A stretch of DNA of 53,965 nt from Parcubacteria group bacterium Athens0714_12 (GCA_007378955.1 VMGY01000002.1:1-53965); one strand, 5' to 3'; counted from the first letter of the stretch, positions 7,691-17,296 are shown. The notes: generated by a model from the letters alone, not told the origin. Numbers and translations are program-made.

Positions 7691-9475
7691 TTATTCCATA
7701 ATCGCTTTAATTCGCCGCACGCCGGCGCTGGAACTTTTCTCGCTGATAATTTTAAAATAACTTATTTCTGAAGTATTTTCAATATGCGGACCGGCGCAAA
7801 TTTCTTTTGAATAATCGCCAATGGAATAAATTTTAACTATTTTTGGATATTTTTCTTTAAAGAAAGCCAAAACGCCTGATTTAATCGCCTCTTCGTAAGG
7901 CATTTCTTCTGTTTTAATTTCCAATTTTTCTTTGATTTTTTGATTGACGATTTCTTCTATTTTTTTCTTTTGTTCGTCAGTCAATTTTTCCGGATGCGTA
8001 AAATCAAATCTTAATCTTTCCGGCGTTAAATCAGAGCCAGCTTGCTGGATATGTCCGCCCAAAACATCTCTTAACGCTTGATGCAATAAATGAGTCGCAG
8101 TATGCAATTTAGTAATCTTGTATTTTTCCTCTTTTCCTATTTCTCCATTCAAGCCATGGCCGCCAAATTTATTTTTAACGCCGGCTCGGGAAATTTCCTG
8201 ATGACGCGCGAAAAAATCTTGAAAACTTTTTTCATCGATTTTTAAACCTTTTTCTTGCGCCAATTCTTTAGTTAATTCCAAAGGAAAGCCGTAAGTGTCA
8301 TAAAGATGAAAAACTTCTTCGCCGCTAATTACATTGTTAAATTGCTTTATTGTTACATTGTTAAATTGTTTTAAGCCTTTTTCTAATGTTTTGTTAAATT
8401 TTTCTTCTTCGTCTTGTAAAACTACTAAAATATCATTTTCTTTTCGCTTTAACTCTGGATAAGCTTCTTGATAATTTTTTATTACCGCTTGGGCGACAGG
8501 AATTAAAAAATTTTTCGGCAGATTTAAAATTTTACCATATCTGATTACTCGGCGCAAAATCCGGCGTAAAACATATCCCCTATCTTCTTTGCTCGGCAAA
8601 ATGCCGTCAGAAATTAAAAAGCAAGCGGCGCGCGAATGGTCGGCGATAATTCTGAATAATTTAACGTTATTTTGATATTTTTTTTCGCTTAATTCGGAAA
8701 TTTTTTCAATCATCGGCGCAAATAAATCTGTTTCAAAAAGGTCATCCTTATCCTGTTTAATCAAGGCCAATCTTTCCAATCCCATGCCTGTGTCAACATT
8801 TTTCGCCGGCAACTCTTTTAACTTGCCGTCGGCATCCTGAAAATATTCCATAAAAACCAAATTCCAAATTTCTATAAAACGTTGGCAATCTTTGTTTTTA
8901 CAAGCCGGAGAATGGCAATCCTCTCCGCATTTAAATTTTTTACCCAAATCATAATGAATTTCCGAGCAAGGGCCGCAAGGCCCTGAACTGGTTACCGGCC
9001 CCCAAAAATTACTTTCTCTTGAAAGTTTGACAATTCTTTTTTCGTCAACAAATTTTTGCCAAATTTTAAAACTTTCCTCGTCAAAAGGAGTTTCTTTATC
9101 GCCTTCAAAAACAGTAATCCAGAGTTTTTGTTCCGGGATTTTCATTTCTTTGGTGATAAAGTCCCGGGCAAAAACAATCGCCTCTTCTTTAAAATAATCG
9201 CCAAAAGACCAATTGCCCAACATTTCAAAAAATGTCAAATGCCTCAAATTGCCGACACTGTCAATGTCGGAAGTTCTGAAACATTTTTGCGTTGAAACAG
9301 CTCTTTGATAAGGCGGTTCTGTTTCGCCTGATAAATAAGGGACAAACTGCTGCATCCCCGCCGAGGTGAATAAAGCCGTAGGATCAGCTGGAATAAGAGA
9401 AGAAGAAGGCACAATTTGATGCCCTCTCTTCTCAAAAAAAGATAAAAATATTTTTCGCAATTCTTTTGAAGACAT
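7691..9475 (-). CDS. alaS: Alanyl-tRNA synthetase, C-terminally short form
   Basis: Charges tRNA-Ala with alanine. The catalytic domain (TSAGMQQFVPYL, GPCGPCSEIHYD, MGLERL) and the editing domain are present; editing metal ligands are HTATH and the C-x3-H pair in EICAGPH near the end. The protein stops right after SSAGVRRIKAIME, so the DHHA1/C-Ala region of standard enzymes of about 870 residues is absent. A second Cys cluster (CGEDCHSPACKNKDC) follows the active site. I chose ATG 9475 (594 residues; MSSKELRK matches the family) over the upstream in-frame TTG at 9493. A repeat-encoded insert (QFNNVTIKQFNNV) sits in a helical region. Confidence 0.95.
   Translation of the reverse strand: MSSKELRKIFLSFFEKRGHQIVPSSSLIPADPTALFTSAGMQQFVPYLSGETEPPYQRAVSTQKCFRTSDIDSVGNLRHLTFFEMLGNWSFGDYFKEEAIVFARDFITKEMKIPEQKLWITVFEGDKETPFDEESFKIWQKFVDEKRIVKLSRESNFWGPVTSSGPCGPCSEIHYDLGKKFKCGEDCHSPACKNKDCQRFIEIWNLVFMEYFQDADGKLKELPAKNVDTGMGLERLALIKQDKDDLFETDLFAPMIEKISELSEKKYQNNVKLFRIIADHSRAACFLISDGILPSKEDRGYVLRRILRRVIRYGKILNLPKNFLIPVAQAVIKNYQEAYPELKRKENDILVVLQDEEEKFNKTLEKGLKQFNNVTIKQFNNVISGEEVFHLYDTYGFPLELTKELAQEKGLKIDEKSFQDFFARHQEISRAGVKNKFGGHGLNGEIGKEEKYKITKLHTATHLLHQALRDVLGGHIQQAGSDLTPERLRFDFTHPEKLTDEQKKKIEEIVNQKIKEKLEIKTEEMPYEEAIKSGVLAFFKEKYPKIVKIYSIGDYSKEICAGPHIENTSEISYFKIISEKSSSAGVRRIKAIME
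8326..8372 (-). repeat. Tandem ATTGTTAAATTG repeat inserted in frame in alaS
   Basis: Two copies of ACATTGTTAAATTG separated by CTTTATTGTT lie in the alaS frame and are translated as QFNNVTIKQFNNV. The flanking protein sequence (LEKGLK and SGEEVFHLYDTYGFP) is family-conserved, while this segment is not. Confidence 0.6.
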
Positions 9476-9611
9476 AATTCTTTTAATTATCAATTCTCAA
9501 TTTTCAATCAAATCCCAATACTACGAACTTTGAATAAATCTGACAAGGAAAAAAAGACTCCTTGCAATGATAATTTATGCCAGTTTTGAACATTTAAATT
9601 TTTATTAGCAA

Positions 9612-11261
9612 TTAGTTATTTAACTTCACCACTTCTCCCGGCTTTATTTTTTTGGGACCATTTTTTTCATTTTCATTATTTTCATCTGCTTCTTCTCTTT
9701 TTTTATGAAAAGGCGTTGGTTTTTTTTCCAAAATTTCTTTTAAACTGATTTCCGACGTTTCTTTTTGGATTTGAGGAGCTATTTCCGCTTTTATCGGATT
9801 TTTAGGGGTTTTTATTTCTCCTTTTCTCGCTTTTTGCAAACAATCTTTGCAAAAAATCGGCCTCACATTATCCGGCTGAAAAGAAACTTTCGTTTCCTTC
9901 CCGCAATTCCAGCAAACTGAAGAATATTTATACGCGGAACTTTTATCTTCCTCATCCTCCTCGCCATTGTTATTATTATCGTCTTTTTCGCTCCAGCGCA
10001 TTATTTTGTCTTCCACTTCACTTTTCGGCTTGGCATATCTTTCCCGCGAAATCCTTAAAATCTTTTCCGTATTAATAGTTTCGGGATAAGGAAAGGGAGG
10101 CAAAGTGCTGGCGGAGAAAGCATCGCTGGTAATTCCGTCAATCATTAATTTTAAATAAATATTGTATTTCGGCAAATTAACGAGATCATTAACATTGAAA
10201 ATCGGCTCAAATTCGCGCTCTAAAAATTCCGCGTCCTGGGCTCCGACTCTGAAAGTAATAATTGTTCCCACATTGCCAAAAACCGCGTCCCTGACTTCTT
10301 CCGGCACTTGAGTAATATACTGATGAGCAATAATTAAATTAAGGCGGTATTTTCGCGCCTCTGATAAAATATCGGCGAAACTGTCGGTAGCGAAATTCTG
10401 GAACTCATCCACGTATAAATAAAAATCTTTTCTTTTTTCTTCAGCTATGTCAACGCGCGACATCGCCGCGAGCTGAATTTTCGTCACCATCATCGCGCCC
10501 AACAAACTGGATGCGTCCTCTCCGATTGCGCCTTTAGAAAGGTTTAAAATTAAAATTTTCTGTTCGTCCATTGCCTCTCTGATGTCAAAAGTCGTTTTTG
10601 TTTGGCCGACAATATTCCTAATTAAAGCGGAAGATAAAAATTGTCCGACTTTATTTTGAATCGGCGCCACAGCCTCGGATTGGAAGCGGTCGGGATATTT
10701 GATAAATTCTTCCGTCCAAAATGATTTAACCATTGGGTCGGTAATATTGGCAACCACTTTTTTGCGATATTCCTTATCCACCAAGATTCTCATTATTCCC
10801 AACAAGGTGCTGTTCGGGTATTCAAGCAAGGCTAAAATTGCGTTTCTTAAAACATATTCCAATCTCGGTCCCCAGCTTTCCGACCAAATCTTTTTAAATA
10901 CGCCGACTAAACCCGAAGCTACTCTTGACCTGTGTTCAGGGTCCACCTTTTCCACCACATTAAAAGCAATGGGATTGCTTAAATCAGCCGGATTAAAATA
11001 AATCACATCATTGATCCGATTTGAAGGGATAAAATCCAAAACTCTTTGGGCGAATTCTCCGTGCGGGTCAACAATCGCCACGCCATGCCCGGCTTGAATA
11101 TCGGCAATGGCCATATTTTCCAATAAAACAGTTTTACCCATGCCAGTTTTGCCAATCACATACATATGCCTTCTACGGTCATCTCTTTTAATGCCAAAAT
11201 TTTTACGCTGATTGCGAAAATTGGTTTCGGCAAAAATTGTGATATCATTATTATTATTCAT
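9612..11261 (-). CDS. VirD4/TraG/HerA-like ATPase with zinc ribbon
   Basis: A 549-residue P-loop ATPase of the type IV secretion coupling / HerA class. Walker A is GKTGMGKT at residues 37-44; DPHGEF follows; Walker B lies in FYLYVDEFQNFATDSF (about 285), and AHQYITQVPEEVRDAVFGN is the usual arginine-finger region of the TraD/TraG C-terminal part. After residue 420 there is an acidic linker and a CWNC...CKDC zinc ribbon (about 455-480), then a charged tail. There is no membrane helix, but the gene 5 bases upstream encodes one, so the pair probably acts at the membrane. Likely role: moving DNA or driving an envelope machine. No relaxase or other conjugation gene is in the window. Confidence 0.88.
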   Translation of the reverse strand: MNNNNDITIFAETNFRNQRKNFGIKRDDRRRHMYVIGKTGMGKTVLLENMAIADIQAGHGVAIVDPHGEFAQRVLDFIPSNRINDVIYFNPADLSNPIAFNVVEKVDPEHRSRVASGLVGVFKKIWSESWGPRLEYVLRNAILALLEYPNSTLLGIMRILVDKEYRKKVVANITDPMVKSFWTEEFIKYPDRFQSEAVAPIQNKVGQFLSSALIRNIVGQTKTTFDIREAMDEQKILILNLSKGAIGEDASSLLGAMMVTKIQLAAMSRVDIAEEKRKDFYLYVDEFQNFATDSFADILSEARKYRLNLIIAHQYITQVPEEVRDAVFGNVGTIITFRVGAQDAEFLEREFEPIFNVNDLVNLPKYNIYLKLMIDGITSDAFSASTLPPFPYPETINTEKILRISRERYAKPKSEVEDKIMRWSEKDDNNNNGEEDEEDKSSAYKYSSVCWNCGKETKVSFQPDNVRPIFCKDCLQKARKGEIKTPKNPIKAEIAPQIQKETSEISLKEILEKKPTPFHKKREEADENNENEKNGPKKIKPGEVVKLNN

Positions 11262-11266
11262 AATTA

Positions 11267-12634
11267 TTATTCTATAATCGGAAGATTGCCCGGAGGCCCT
11301 CCTTTTTTATCATCTTCTTTTTTTTCCTTTAAAGACTTTTCCGTTGTCGGCAAAATACTGGGCGCTTCGCCTCTTTTCATTTCCACTCTTTTTAATAAAG
11401 GCGCTTTCAGTTCTACTGTCGGGAAATGGAATAAAGTGGCCAACTCTTCGGTATTAAGGATAAAAAATGGTTCCATGTTGCTTCTATTTTTATAATTAGC
11501 CATAATTCTTTTTTGCCTTGCCGCGACTCTGGTCTTGACGAACCAATAATCAACCGAGGTTTTTGTTTTGCCGTCCGGTTTAAAACCGTTCATATTCAAA
11601 GTATTAAATTGCTGAAGAGCGCCAAAAATTCCGCTTATCGCTTTTCCTTTTTGCGAAAATTCTTTCTTGGCCAAATAAATTACTCTGAATTTGGATTTAA
11701 ATCCGGTTTTGGAAAGTTTTTCCTGCATCGCCCCCGCCACGTCTTTTTCGCCGGGGCTAAGATACGTCATCAAGCTATGGGGCTCTTCTTTTTTCGGCTT
11801 TTCACTGCTTTCCTGGGGAATAATAATACTGCCCAATTCCTGCAATAATTTAATCGGCGAATTCAAAATATCGTCCATTAAATTTGTTTTTACTTTTACT
11901 TTTTGGCCGATTAATTTTTTCACCTCATTTACTCCTTTATCTTTCCAATCACTCTTGCAAGGCGTGATGATTATTTGCAGCCAAAGCTGTTCTCCTTCCG
12001 TCATTTTTCCCAAAACTTCCAGCAAAGAAGCTATTGGGTCTTTAAATTTAAGATCTTTCGCCATTTTATCTTCAAAAGAGGGATAAGTTCTGATTGGATA
12101 GGCGTCTTTGTTGTAAAAAACTAATTCAGTTCCCCATAAATCATATTCTTTGTCAGGAAATAAATTCGGCGTTTCTTTGGCATAATCGTCAACTTCGCTG
12201 ATTTCCGCGTCCGGATATTGGGCGTAAAAAGCCGCTTCCGCCAGGTCCCTGAATTTTTCCGGCGTTCTGATTAAAAATTGGATGTAGCCGCCCAAACTGA
12301 CAATTTCCAAAGAAAACGGCCGCTGGGTATAACCTTCTATATATTTATCTATTAAATTCCCGCTTGATTGAGCGGCGGCCAAGCTGGCAAAAATCTGCTC
12401 TACCGCCTTTGGGCCCTGCATATTTTCTTTAGGCACGTCTATGGCCAATAAAACATATTTAGTGTTTTCGCGGTATCTTTCTTGAATGTAAAAAACATAA
12501 AAATCCCAGGCAAATTTCAAAAAAATAATCAAAAAAATAACCCAGCCGCCATGGCTGAATAAGAACCATAACATTTCCAAAGGGGGCATTTCCAGTAAGT
12601 CATAAAAAAAAGAAAAATCAAGAACGATATTCAT
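11267..12634 (-). CDS. Membrane partner protein of the TraG-like ATPase
   Basis: A 455-residue protein with one membrane segment at about residues 28-50 and a large cytoplasmic part. The segment around PFSLEIVSLGGYIQFLIRTP and YAQYPDAEISEVDDY resembles the N-terminal domain that precedes HerA/VirB4-like ATPases; here it is a separate polypeptide. The C terminus is charged and Pro-rich and probably disordered. Translation is probably coupled to the ATPase gene 5 bases downstream. I infer that this protein anchors the ATPase. I recognise the pairing as common in Patescibacteria but know no assigned function. Confidence 0.7.
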   Translation of the reverse strand: MNIVLDFSFFYDLLEMPPLEMLWFLFSHGGWVIFLIIFLKFAWDFYVFYIQERYRENTKYVLLAIDVPKENMQGPKAVEQIFASLAAAQSSGNLIDKYIEGYTQRPFSLEIVSLGGYIQFLIRTPEKFRDLAEAAFYAQYPDAEISEVDDYAKETPNLFPDKEYDLWGTELVFYNKDAYPIRTYPSFEDKMAKDLKFKDPIASLLEVLGKMTEGEQLWLQIIITPCKSDWKDKGVNEVKKLIGQKVKVKTNLMDDILNSPIKLLQELGSIIIPQESSEKPKKEEPHSLMTYLSPGEKDVAGAMQEKLSKTGFKSKFRVIYLAKKEFSQKGKAISGIFGALQQFNTLNMNGFKPDGKTKTSVDYWFVKTRVAARQKRIMANYKNRSNMEPFFILNTEELATLFHFPTVELKAPLLKRVEMKRGEAPSILPTTEKSLKEKKEDDKKGGPPGNLPIIE

Positions 12635-12754
12635 AAAAATAAAAATTTCAAATTTTAAATTCTAAAAAATCGCGTATAATTATCAATTTCAGCCTTAAAT
12701 TATGCTTTGATTTTTTTGAAAATTGAAAAATTGATAATTGATAATTTTTAACGT

Positions 12755-13795
12755 TTATAATTTGTTATTATCATTAAAAGTGTATTTCCCGTCTTCTTGC
12801 CTTTTGAAAGATTTTTTATCCATTAAAGCGGTGTAAACCGTGCTTTCTTTGGCGAATCTTTGACTCTGAATTTCTTTAGCAAGCTCTTCTTTGGAAAGAG
12901 GTTTTTTTGCTTTTTTTAAAATATTTATTAGGATATCTTTCACTGTTCCTTTTTGATAACCCCATTCTTTCAAAGCGTAAACCCCTCTGCCAATAAGCAC
13001 ATATCTTTCATCTAAAATCAATTCGTTGTGGACCGCGCGAGGATAAGCAACTTTATGGTCAAATTTCAATTCATTTATTTTTTGAGTCAGATCGCTGAAA
13101 TGCAAAGGTTTCTTTTCTTTTTGAAAAATCAAATAAATCTTATCAGCGATTCTTTTGGGAGTTATTTCACGCCAAACAGACAAGCCATACATTCCTAAAA
13201 CATTTTTTTTTATTTCTTTGCTTGTCTCCAAATAAGATAATAAATGCTCATCATTTAAATCGTATTTTTTATAAACCGGAGATTCTTTTATGAATTTCAA
13301 CAATTCTTCTTTCTTTAAAGAACATTTTTTTTCTTTGATAAAATTTAAAATCATTTCTAAAAATTCTTCAATAATGCCCAATGATATTGATTTTAATTTC
13401 CAAGCGCTTTCTATCTTTGGATGATTGTTTAATTTTTCCAAATCTTGCTCTAAAAAATGAGAAATGATAAAAGAAAAAGATTCCGGCTTATTAGTCTGTT
13501 TTAAGATAAATTTTTCAGTAACAATGCCGCCTTTCCGGTTAAAAATTTCTAAAACACCGATTCTCACGGGATTGATTAAATCATTTAAAAAATTTAATTG
13601 TCTTAATTTATCAAGCGCGTAATTTTGCACCTGCCTGATTCTTTCTTTGCTTAAGCCGTAATTCTTGCCGATTATTTCCAATGTTTCTTTTCTTTTGTTT
13701 TCCAAGCCAAAACGAGCGCGCAATATCTCACTCTCTTTACTATTTAAATTACTAAATAAATTTTTGATAATCTTGTCAAAATCAATCTTTTCCAT
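12755..13795 (-). CDS. Sigma-70 region 4 / HARE-HTH fusion regulator
   Basis: The 346-residue protein opens with a sigma-70 region 4-like helix-turn-helix (residues about 17-67: ILRARFGL, TLEIIGKNYGLSKERIRQVQ, ALDKLRQ), the part of sigma that reads the -35 box. Regions 1-3 are absent. The C-terminal third has a HARE-HTH winged helix (about 210-275, KPLHFSDLTQKINEL ... YVLIGRGVYALKEWG) like that of RNA polymerase delta subunit, then a second short winged-helix-like part (about 280-340). Such an architecture suggests a factor that touches RNA polymerase or DNA rather than a complete sigma. It is separated from the genes on both sides and may be monocistronic. Confidence 0.8.
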   Translation of the reverse strand: MEKIDFDKIIKNLFSNLNSKESEILRARFGLENKRKETLEIIGKNYGLSKERIRQVQNYALDKLRQLNFLNDLINPVRIGVLEIFNRKGGIVTEKFILKQTNKPESFSFIISHFLEQDLEKLNNHPKIESAWKLKSISLGIIEEFLEMILNFIKEKKCSLKKEELLKFIKESPVYKKYDLNDEHLLSYLETSKEIKKNVLGMYGLSVWREITPKRIADKIYLIFQKEKKPLHFSDLTQKINELKFDHKVAYPRAVHNELILDERYVLIGRGVYALKEWGYQKGTVKDILINILKKAKKPLSKEELAKEIQSQRFAKESTVYTALMDKKSFKRQEDGKYTFNDNNKL

Positions 13796-13872
13796 ATAGA
13801 TTTATTTATAGCATAAAAATAATCCACAGTCAACATTTTTCAAAAAAATTAATAAATAAAAATAAAATAAAA

Positions 13873-13902
13873 AAACGTCTGAATTTAAAAATTCAGACGT
13901 TT
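13873..13902 (-). terminator. Rho-independent terminator of the 912-residue cohesin protein gene
   Basis: A perfect 14-bp inverted repeat (AAACGTCTGAATTT at 13873-13886 and complement at 13889-13902). On the minus strand it is followed by TTTTATTTTATTTT-type sequence. It lies 36 bases past the stop at 13938. Confidence 0.85.
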
Positions 13903-13937
13903 AAATATCTCAATAGATAATAAAATGGTTTCAATGG

Positions 13938-16676
13938 TTATAATTTAATAATTTTCAAATCAGGGCTGCCGTCGGAACAAGGAAGGATTAAAATCTCAAA
14001 TTTTCCATCGCCGTCTAAATCGCCCGCGCCGACATTTACGCCGCCGATAAAATCTTTTTCATAAGCAGTAAAATCGTCTTTAAGACTCTCTCCTTTTTCA
14101 TTTAAAATACGAATTTGCGAGCCGCCATTAATGCCCACGCCAACAACAAATTCATCTTTTCCGTCGCCGTTTATATCGCCGCCAGCCACCGAACCGCCGC
14201 CTTTAAAATTTTGGTTAAAAGCGTAAAATCCGGGATTAATTTTTTTTCCGTCGCCGGTAAAAGTTTGAATATGCGTGGTTCCTACTTCCGGCACGGTCAC
14301 GATTTCATCCACTCCGTCTCCGTTTAAATCTGCCTTTGATACGGAAATACCGCCCCTGAAAGTATACTGGTCATAAGCGAAAAAATTCAATAAAACTTTT
14401 CCATCTTTGTCATAAGCCATCACTTGAGCGCCACCGCCTTTGCCGGCGGTAACAATAATTTCATCTTTTCCGTCGCCGTTTATATCGCCGCCAGCCACAA
14501 AAACGCCGCCTTTAAATTTGCCGTCTAATGCCCAAAATCCCGGGGTTAAACGTTCGCCCTTGCCGTTAAAAATTTGAATATGCGGCGTGCCGCCAGGCCC
14601 GGAACCAGTAATGATTTCATCAACTCCGTCTCCTTCCAAATCCCCGACTGCCACTCTAATTCCTCCGCGCAAATGTTTTTGGTAAGCAAAAAATCTGACT
14701 AAAGGATTGCCCGCTTCGTCAAAAACACTTACTTGCGGACCAAAACCCTGCCCCGTGCCTGTAACAATCTTTGTTTTTCCATCCCCTAAAACCTTCCCTG
14801 AACTTATAAAATATCCCCCTCTTAAATGAGGTGCGTAAGCCATAAAACTTGTTCCTGGGATTGTTTTACCAACTGATGAATTAGGCATTAAAGACGCTTC
14901 AGGAGTGGAAATCTCTTCTCCGCCTGTTGATTGTTTTCTTAAGTAAATATTAACATTATTAATTTTTTCTTCGCTTACAGTCACTTTCGCGGCTGTATAA
15001 GAAAAATAACTCCCCTTAGAAACTGTGAGGGAATACGTGCCAATAAGAATATTATCTAATTGGTACGCGCCATCGCTCAATGACGTGGTTTTGTAATTTC
15101 CCGGGGAAAGGACAATCTGGGCGCCGGCCAATGAATTACCAGTTAAAGAATCATTGGTTATTTTTCCTTTTATGGTACTCACATGATTAGCGGAAGAACC
15201 TCCTTCGCCCGCCGCCGTGGCAGTAGTAAAATTCGCTGTAGAAGATGTTCCTTTATTTCCCGCTTGGTCTTTGCTGACAAGCCGATAATAATAAGTCACG
15301 CCGGAATTTAATCCGGAAATAATTACTGAATGGGAAGCAAGATAGCTTTCAGTTAAGGGGCTTACATTGCCGTAAGTGGAAGTTAAGCCATATTCTACTT
15401 GCGAAATGGCGTTTTCATTTGTTCTCCAACTAATCGTAATTGAATTTTGCGTGGTGTTGGTCGCGAGAATTTCACTGATCATCGGAGCTGTGGAGTCAGA
15501 AGGAGTGGGACTTCCCCCTCCCCCTCCGCCACCTCCCCCTCCGCCGTCGGGAGATGGCGGAATGTATGGGGTAGTTGGGGAAGTTGTGGTAAATGTAGCG
15601 TCCCCTGATGTTGCCTCATTACTGCTGGAATCTTCGCTGCTAACCGCGTAATGATAAGTAACGCCCGCGGACAAGCCAGACAGAGATACTGAATGAGTTT
15701 TTGTCAATCCTGAAGTATTCGCGGTAGAGCCATAATTCGCAGTCGCGCCATATTCCACTTTTGAAGAAGAATCTTCGTCCGTTATCCAGGTAATTTTGAC
15801 TGTTGTTTGCGTAATTTCACTAACCGCGCGGCCGCTAATTTGAGGCGCTTGATTATCCGCGCTAATGGTCGTAAAAAAATTATCCCCGGAAATTTTTTCA
15901 TTATTACTGACGTCTTTGCTTATCACCCGATAATGATAAATAGCGCCTGCTTGCAAATTAGAAAGCGCTACTGAATGGGAAGCAACTAAATTAGAATCCA
16001 AAATGGTTAAATAACCATAAGAAACAGTCGTGCCGTATTCCACCCTTGAAGTAGAATTTTCATCCGTCGTCCAAGTGATTGTCGCGGAAGTTTGGCCTAT
16101 ATTGGTTGAAGTAATGTTGCTGATTTGCGGCGCCGTGGTGTCAGCGGCCTGTGTTAATGTATAACTGCCATTTACCACGCTATTTAAAACATCTTGGCCT
16201 AAGCAAGCGACATTAGTATCAATAGTGCTCCCTAAAGTAAAATTAAAAGTTAAATTAGCCGCGCCTGTAGTAAGGGGTTTAAAAGTAATACTCGCTAAAA
16301 TGCCACTGCCATTATATACCACTCCCCCGCTTGAAGTTTGGGAAAAATTTATTCTGCCATTGCTGACATCAACTGAATTAAGATTCGTATTGGTGTATAA
16401 ACTGCCTGGTTGAATTTGCGCGCCGGGCGACGTAAGATTGCTGTCTTGAACCTCTAAAAGCGCGGGATTATAATTAAGATATTTAATATCAGTCCCGTCT
16501 GTATTATTGCCATTAGTGTTTAATCTTATATTTAAAGTAAAATTACTGCCAAGACTATAAGAGCCTGACGCCGGTTCCAAAGAGAGGGCCGCGGTCTGAA
16601 GTTGCGCGTGAATATTTATCGGAAATAAAATCAAAAAAAGAAAAAATGGAGTAATGAAAAAAAATATTTTTTTCAT
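13938..16676 (-). CDS. Secreted cohesin / FN3-like / FG-GAP multidomain protein
   Basis: A 912-residue exported protein. A signal peptide (about 1-24, ending IHAQ) is followed by a cohesin-like beta domain (about 28-172), two fibronectin/purple-acid-phosphatase-N-like domains (about 180-370; each with ITWTTDE- or ITWITDE-type strands and YHYRV/YHYAV), a Gly-rich linker (about 378-392), a third such domain (about 396-490), a carboxypeptidase-regulatory-like domain (about 500-580), and a C-terminal run of FG-GAP-like repeats with calcium-type DxNxDGxDE loops (GDINGDGKDE, GDLDGDGKFE) from about 620 to 905. It is likely a cell-surface adhesion or assembly protein. It follows the next cohesin gene by 11 bases. 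Confidence 0.85.
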   Translation of the reverse strand: MKKIFFFITPFFLFLILFPINIHAQLQTAALSLEPASGSYSLGSNFTLNIRLNTNGNNTDGTDIKYLNYNPALLEVQDSNLTSPGAQIQPGSLYTNTNLNSVDVSNGRINFSQTSSGGVVYNGSGILASITFKPLTTGAANLTFNFTLGSTIDTNVACLGQDVLNSVVNGSYTLTQAADTTAPQISNITSTNIGQTSATITWTTDENSTSRVEYGTTVSYGYLTILDSNLVASHSVALSNLQAGAIYHYRVISKDVSNNEKISGDNFFTTISADNQAPQISGRAVSEITQTTVKITWITDEDSSSKVEYGATANYGSTANTSGLTKTHSVSLSGLSAGVTYHYAVSSEDSSSNEATSGDATFTTTSPTTPYIPPSPDGGGGGGGGGGGSPTPSDSTAPMISEILATNTTQNSITISWRTNENAISQVEYGLTSTYGNVSPLTESYLASHSVIISGLNSGVTYYYRLVSKDQAGNKGTSSTANFTTATAAGEGGSSANHVSTIKGKITNDSLTGNSLAGAQIVLSPGNYKTTSLSDGAYQLDNILIGTYSLTVSKGSYFSYTAAKVTVSEEKINNVNIYLRKQSTGGEEISTPEASLMPNSSVGKTIPGTSFMAYAPHLRGGYFISSGKVLGDGKTKIVTGTGQGFGPQVSVFDEAGNPLVRFFAYQKHLRGGIRVAVGDLEGDGVDEIITGSGPGGTPHIQIFNGKGERLTPGFWALDGKFKGGVFVAGGDINGDGKDEIIVTAGKGGGAQVMAYDKDGKVLLNFFAYDQYTFRGGISVSKADLNGDGVDEIVTVPEVGTTHIQTFTGDGKKINPGFYAFNQNFKGGGSVAGGDINGDGKDEFVVGVGINGGSQIRILNEKGESLKDDFTAYEKDFIGGVNVGAGDLDGDGKFEILILPCSDGSPDLKIIKL

Positions 16677-16687
16677 AGGTTTATTAA

Positions 16688-17296
16688 TTATTCAATGATA
16701 TAAGTATTATTTATTGCCGCCAATAAAACATCAATGCCCTTTCTGCTGACATTGCAATCTGCCGTTGAACCGGGAATAAAAATAAAAGAAATATTTGCCG
16801 CGCCTTTTTTTAAAGCCTTAAAATTAATAGCGGCTATTTCTCCTTGGCCATGAAAAGTTTCTTTCGGCTCGGAAAGAATTGAAAATTTTATTAATCCGCT
16901 TTCTTTGTTTATTTCCTTCCCCGCGATATTTTTAAAAATATTTCCTATTTGTAAAAAATTATTGCCTTCTTCTAAAACTTCCATCGCTCCTGAATCATAT
17001 TTTATAAAAATATCCGCCCCGTCTATTTCAGCGTCCATCGTATTTAAAAAAATTTTTACGGGAAAAGTCTGCCCAACCTCATAGTTTTTTTTCTGGGAAG
17101 ATAAAGTTAACACAGCTTTTCTTTCTTTTTCTAAAGATTGAGATTTTTCAACTTTGGATTTTACATTCAAAGAAGAAACCAAAGGAAAAATATAATCCGA
17201 AGATGTTAAAAAAATATTATAACCAATGGCGCTTAAAAAAATCGTCGTTATGATTATAAAAACCATCCAGTAAATAAAAGGCAGTTTTTTCTCCAT
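16688..17296 (-). CDS. Membrane-anchored cohesin-like protein
   Basis: I place the start at ATG 17296 (202 residues, MEKKLPFIYWMVFIIITTIF), because the longer frame to 17365 begins inside the upstream gene and does not match an exported protein. One membrane helix (about 7-30) is followed by a linker and one cohesin-like domain (about 65-200): VLTLSSQKKNYEVGQTFPV at the start, GADIFIKYDSGAMEVLE in the middle and SFIFIPGSTADCN near the end. The same core layout occurs in the next gene downstream. It would present a cohesin on the cell surface. Confidence 0.8.
   Translation of the reverse strand: MEKKLPFIYWMVFIIITTIFLSAIGYNIFLTSSDYIFPLVSSLNVKSKVEKSQSLEKERKAVLTLSSQKKNYEVGQTFPVKIFLNTMDAEIDGADIFIKYDSGAMEVLEEGNNFLQIGNIFKNIAGKEINKESGLIKFSILSEPKETFHGQGEIAAINFKALKKGAANISFIFIPGSTADCNVSRKGIDVLLAAINNTYIIE

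Noticed and set aside
9612-12634. Integrated conjugative element
   Set aside because: Only a coupling-type ATPase and a membrane partner are present; no relaxase, integrase, attachment sites or pilus genes.
15376-15651. 91-codon ORF with a poly-proline run
   Set aside because: It is the antisense reading of the Gly-rich linker in the 912-residue protein.
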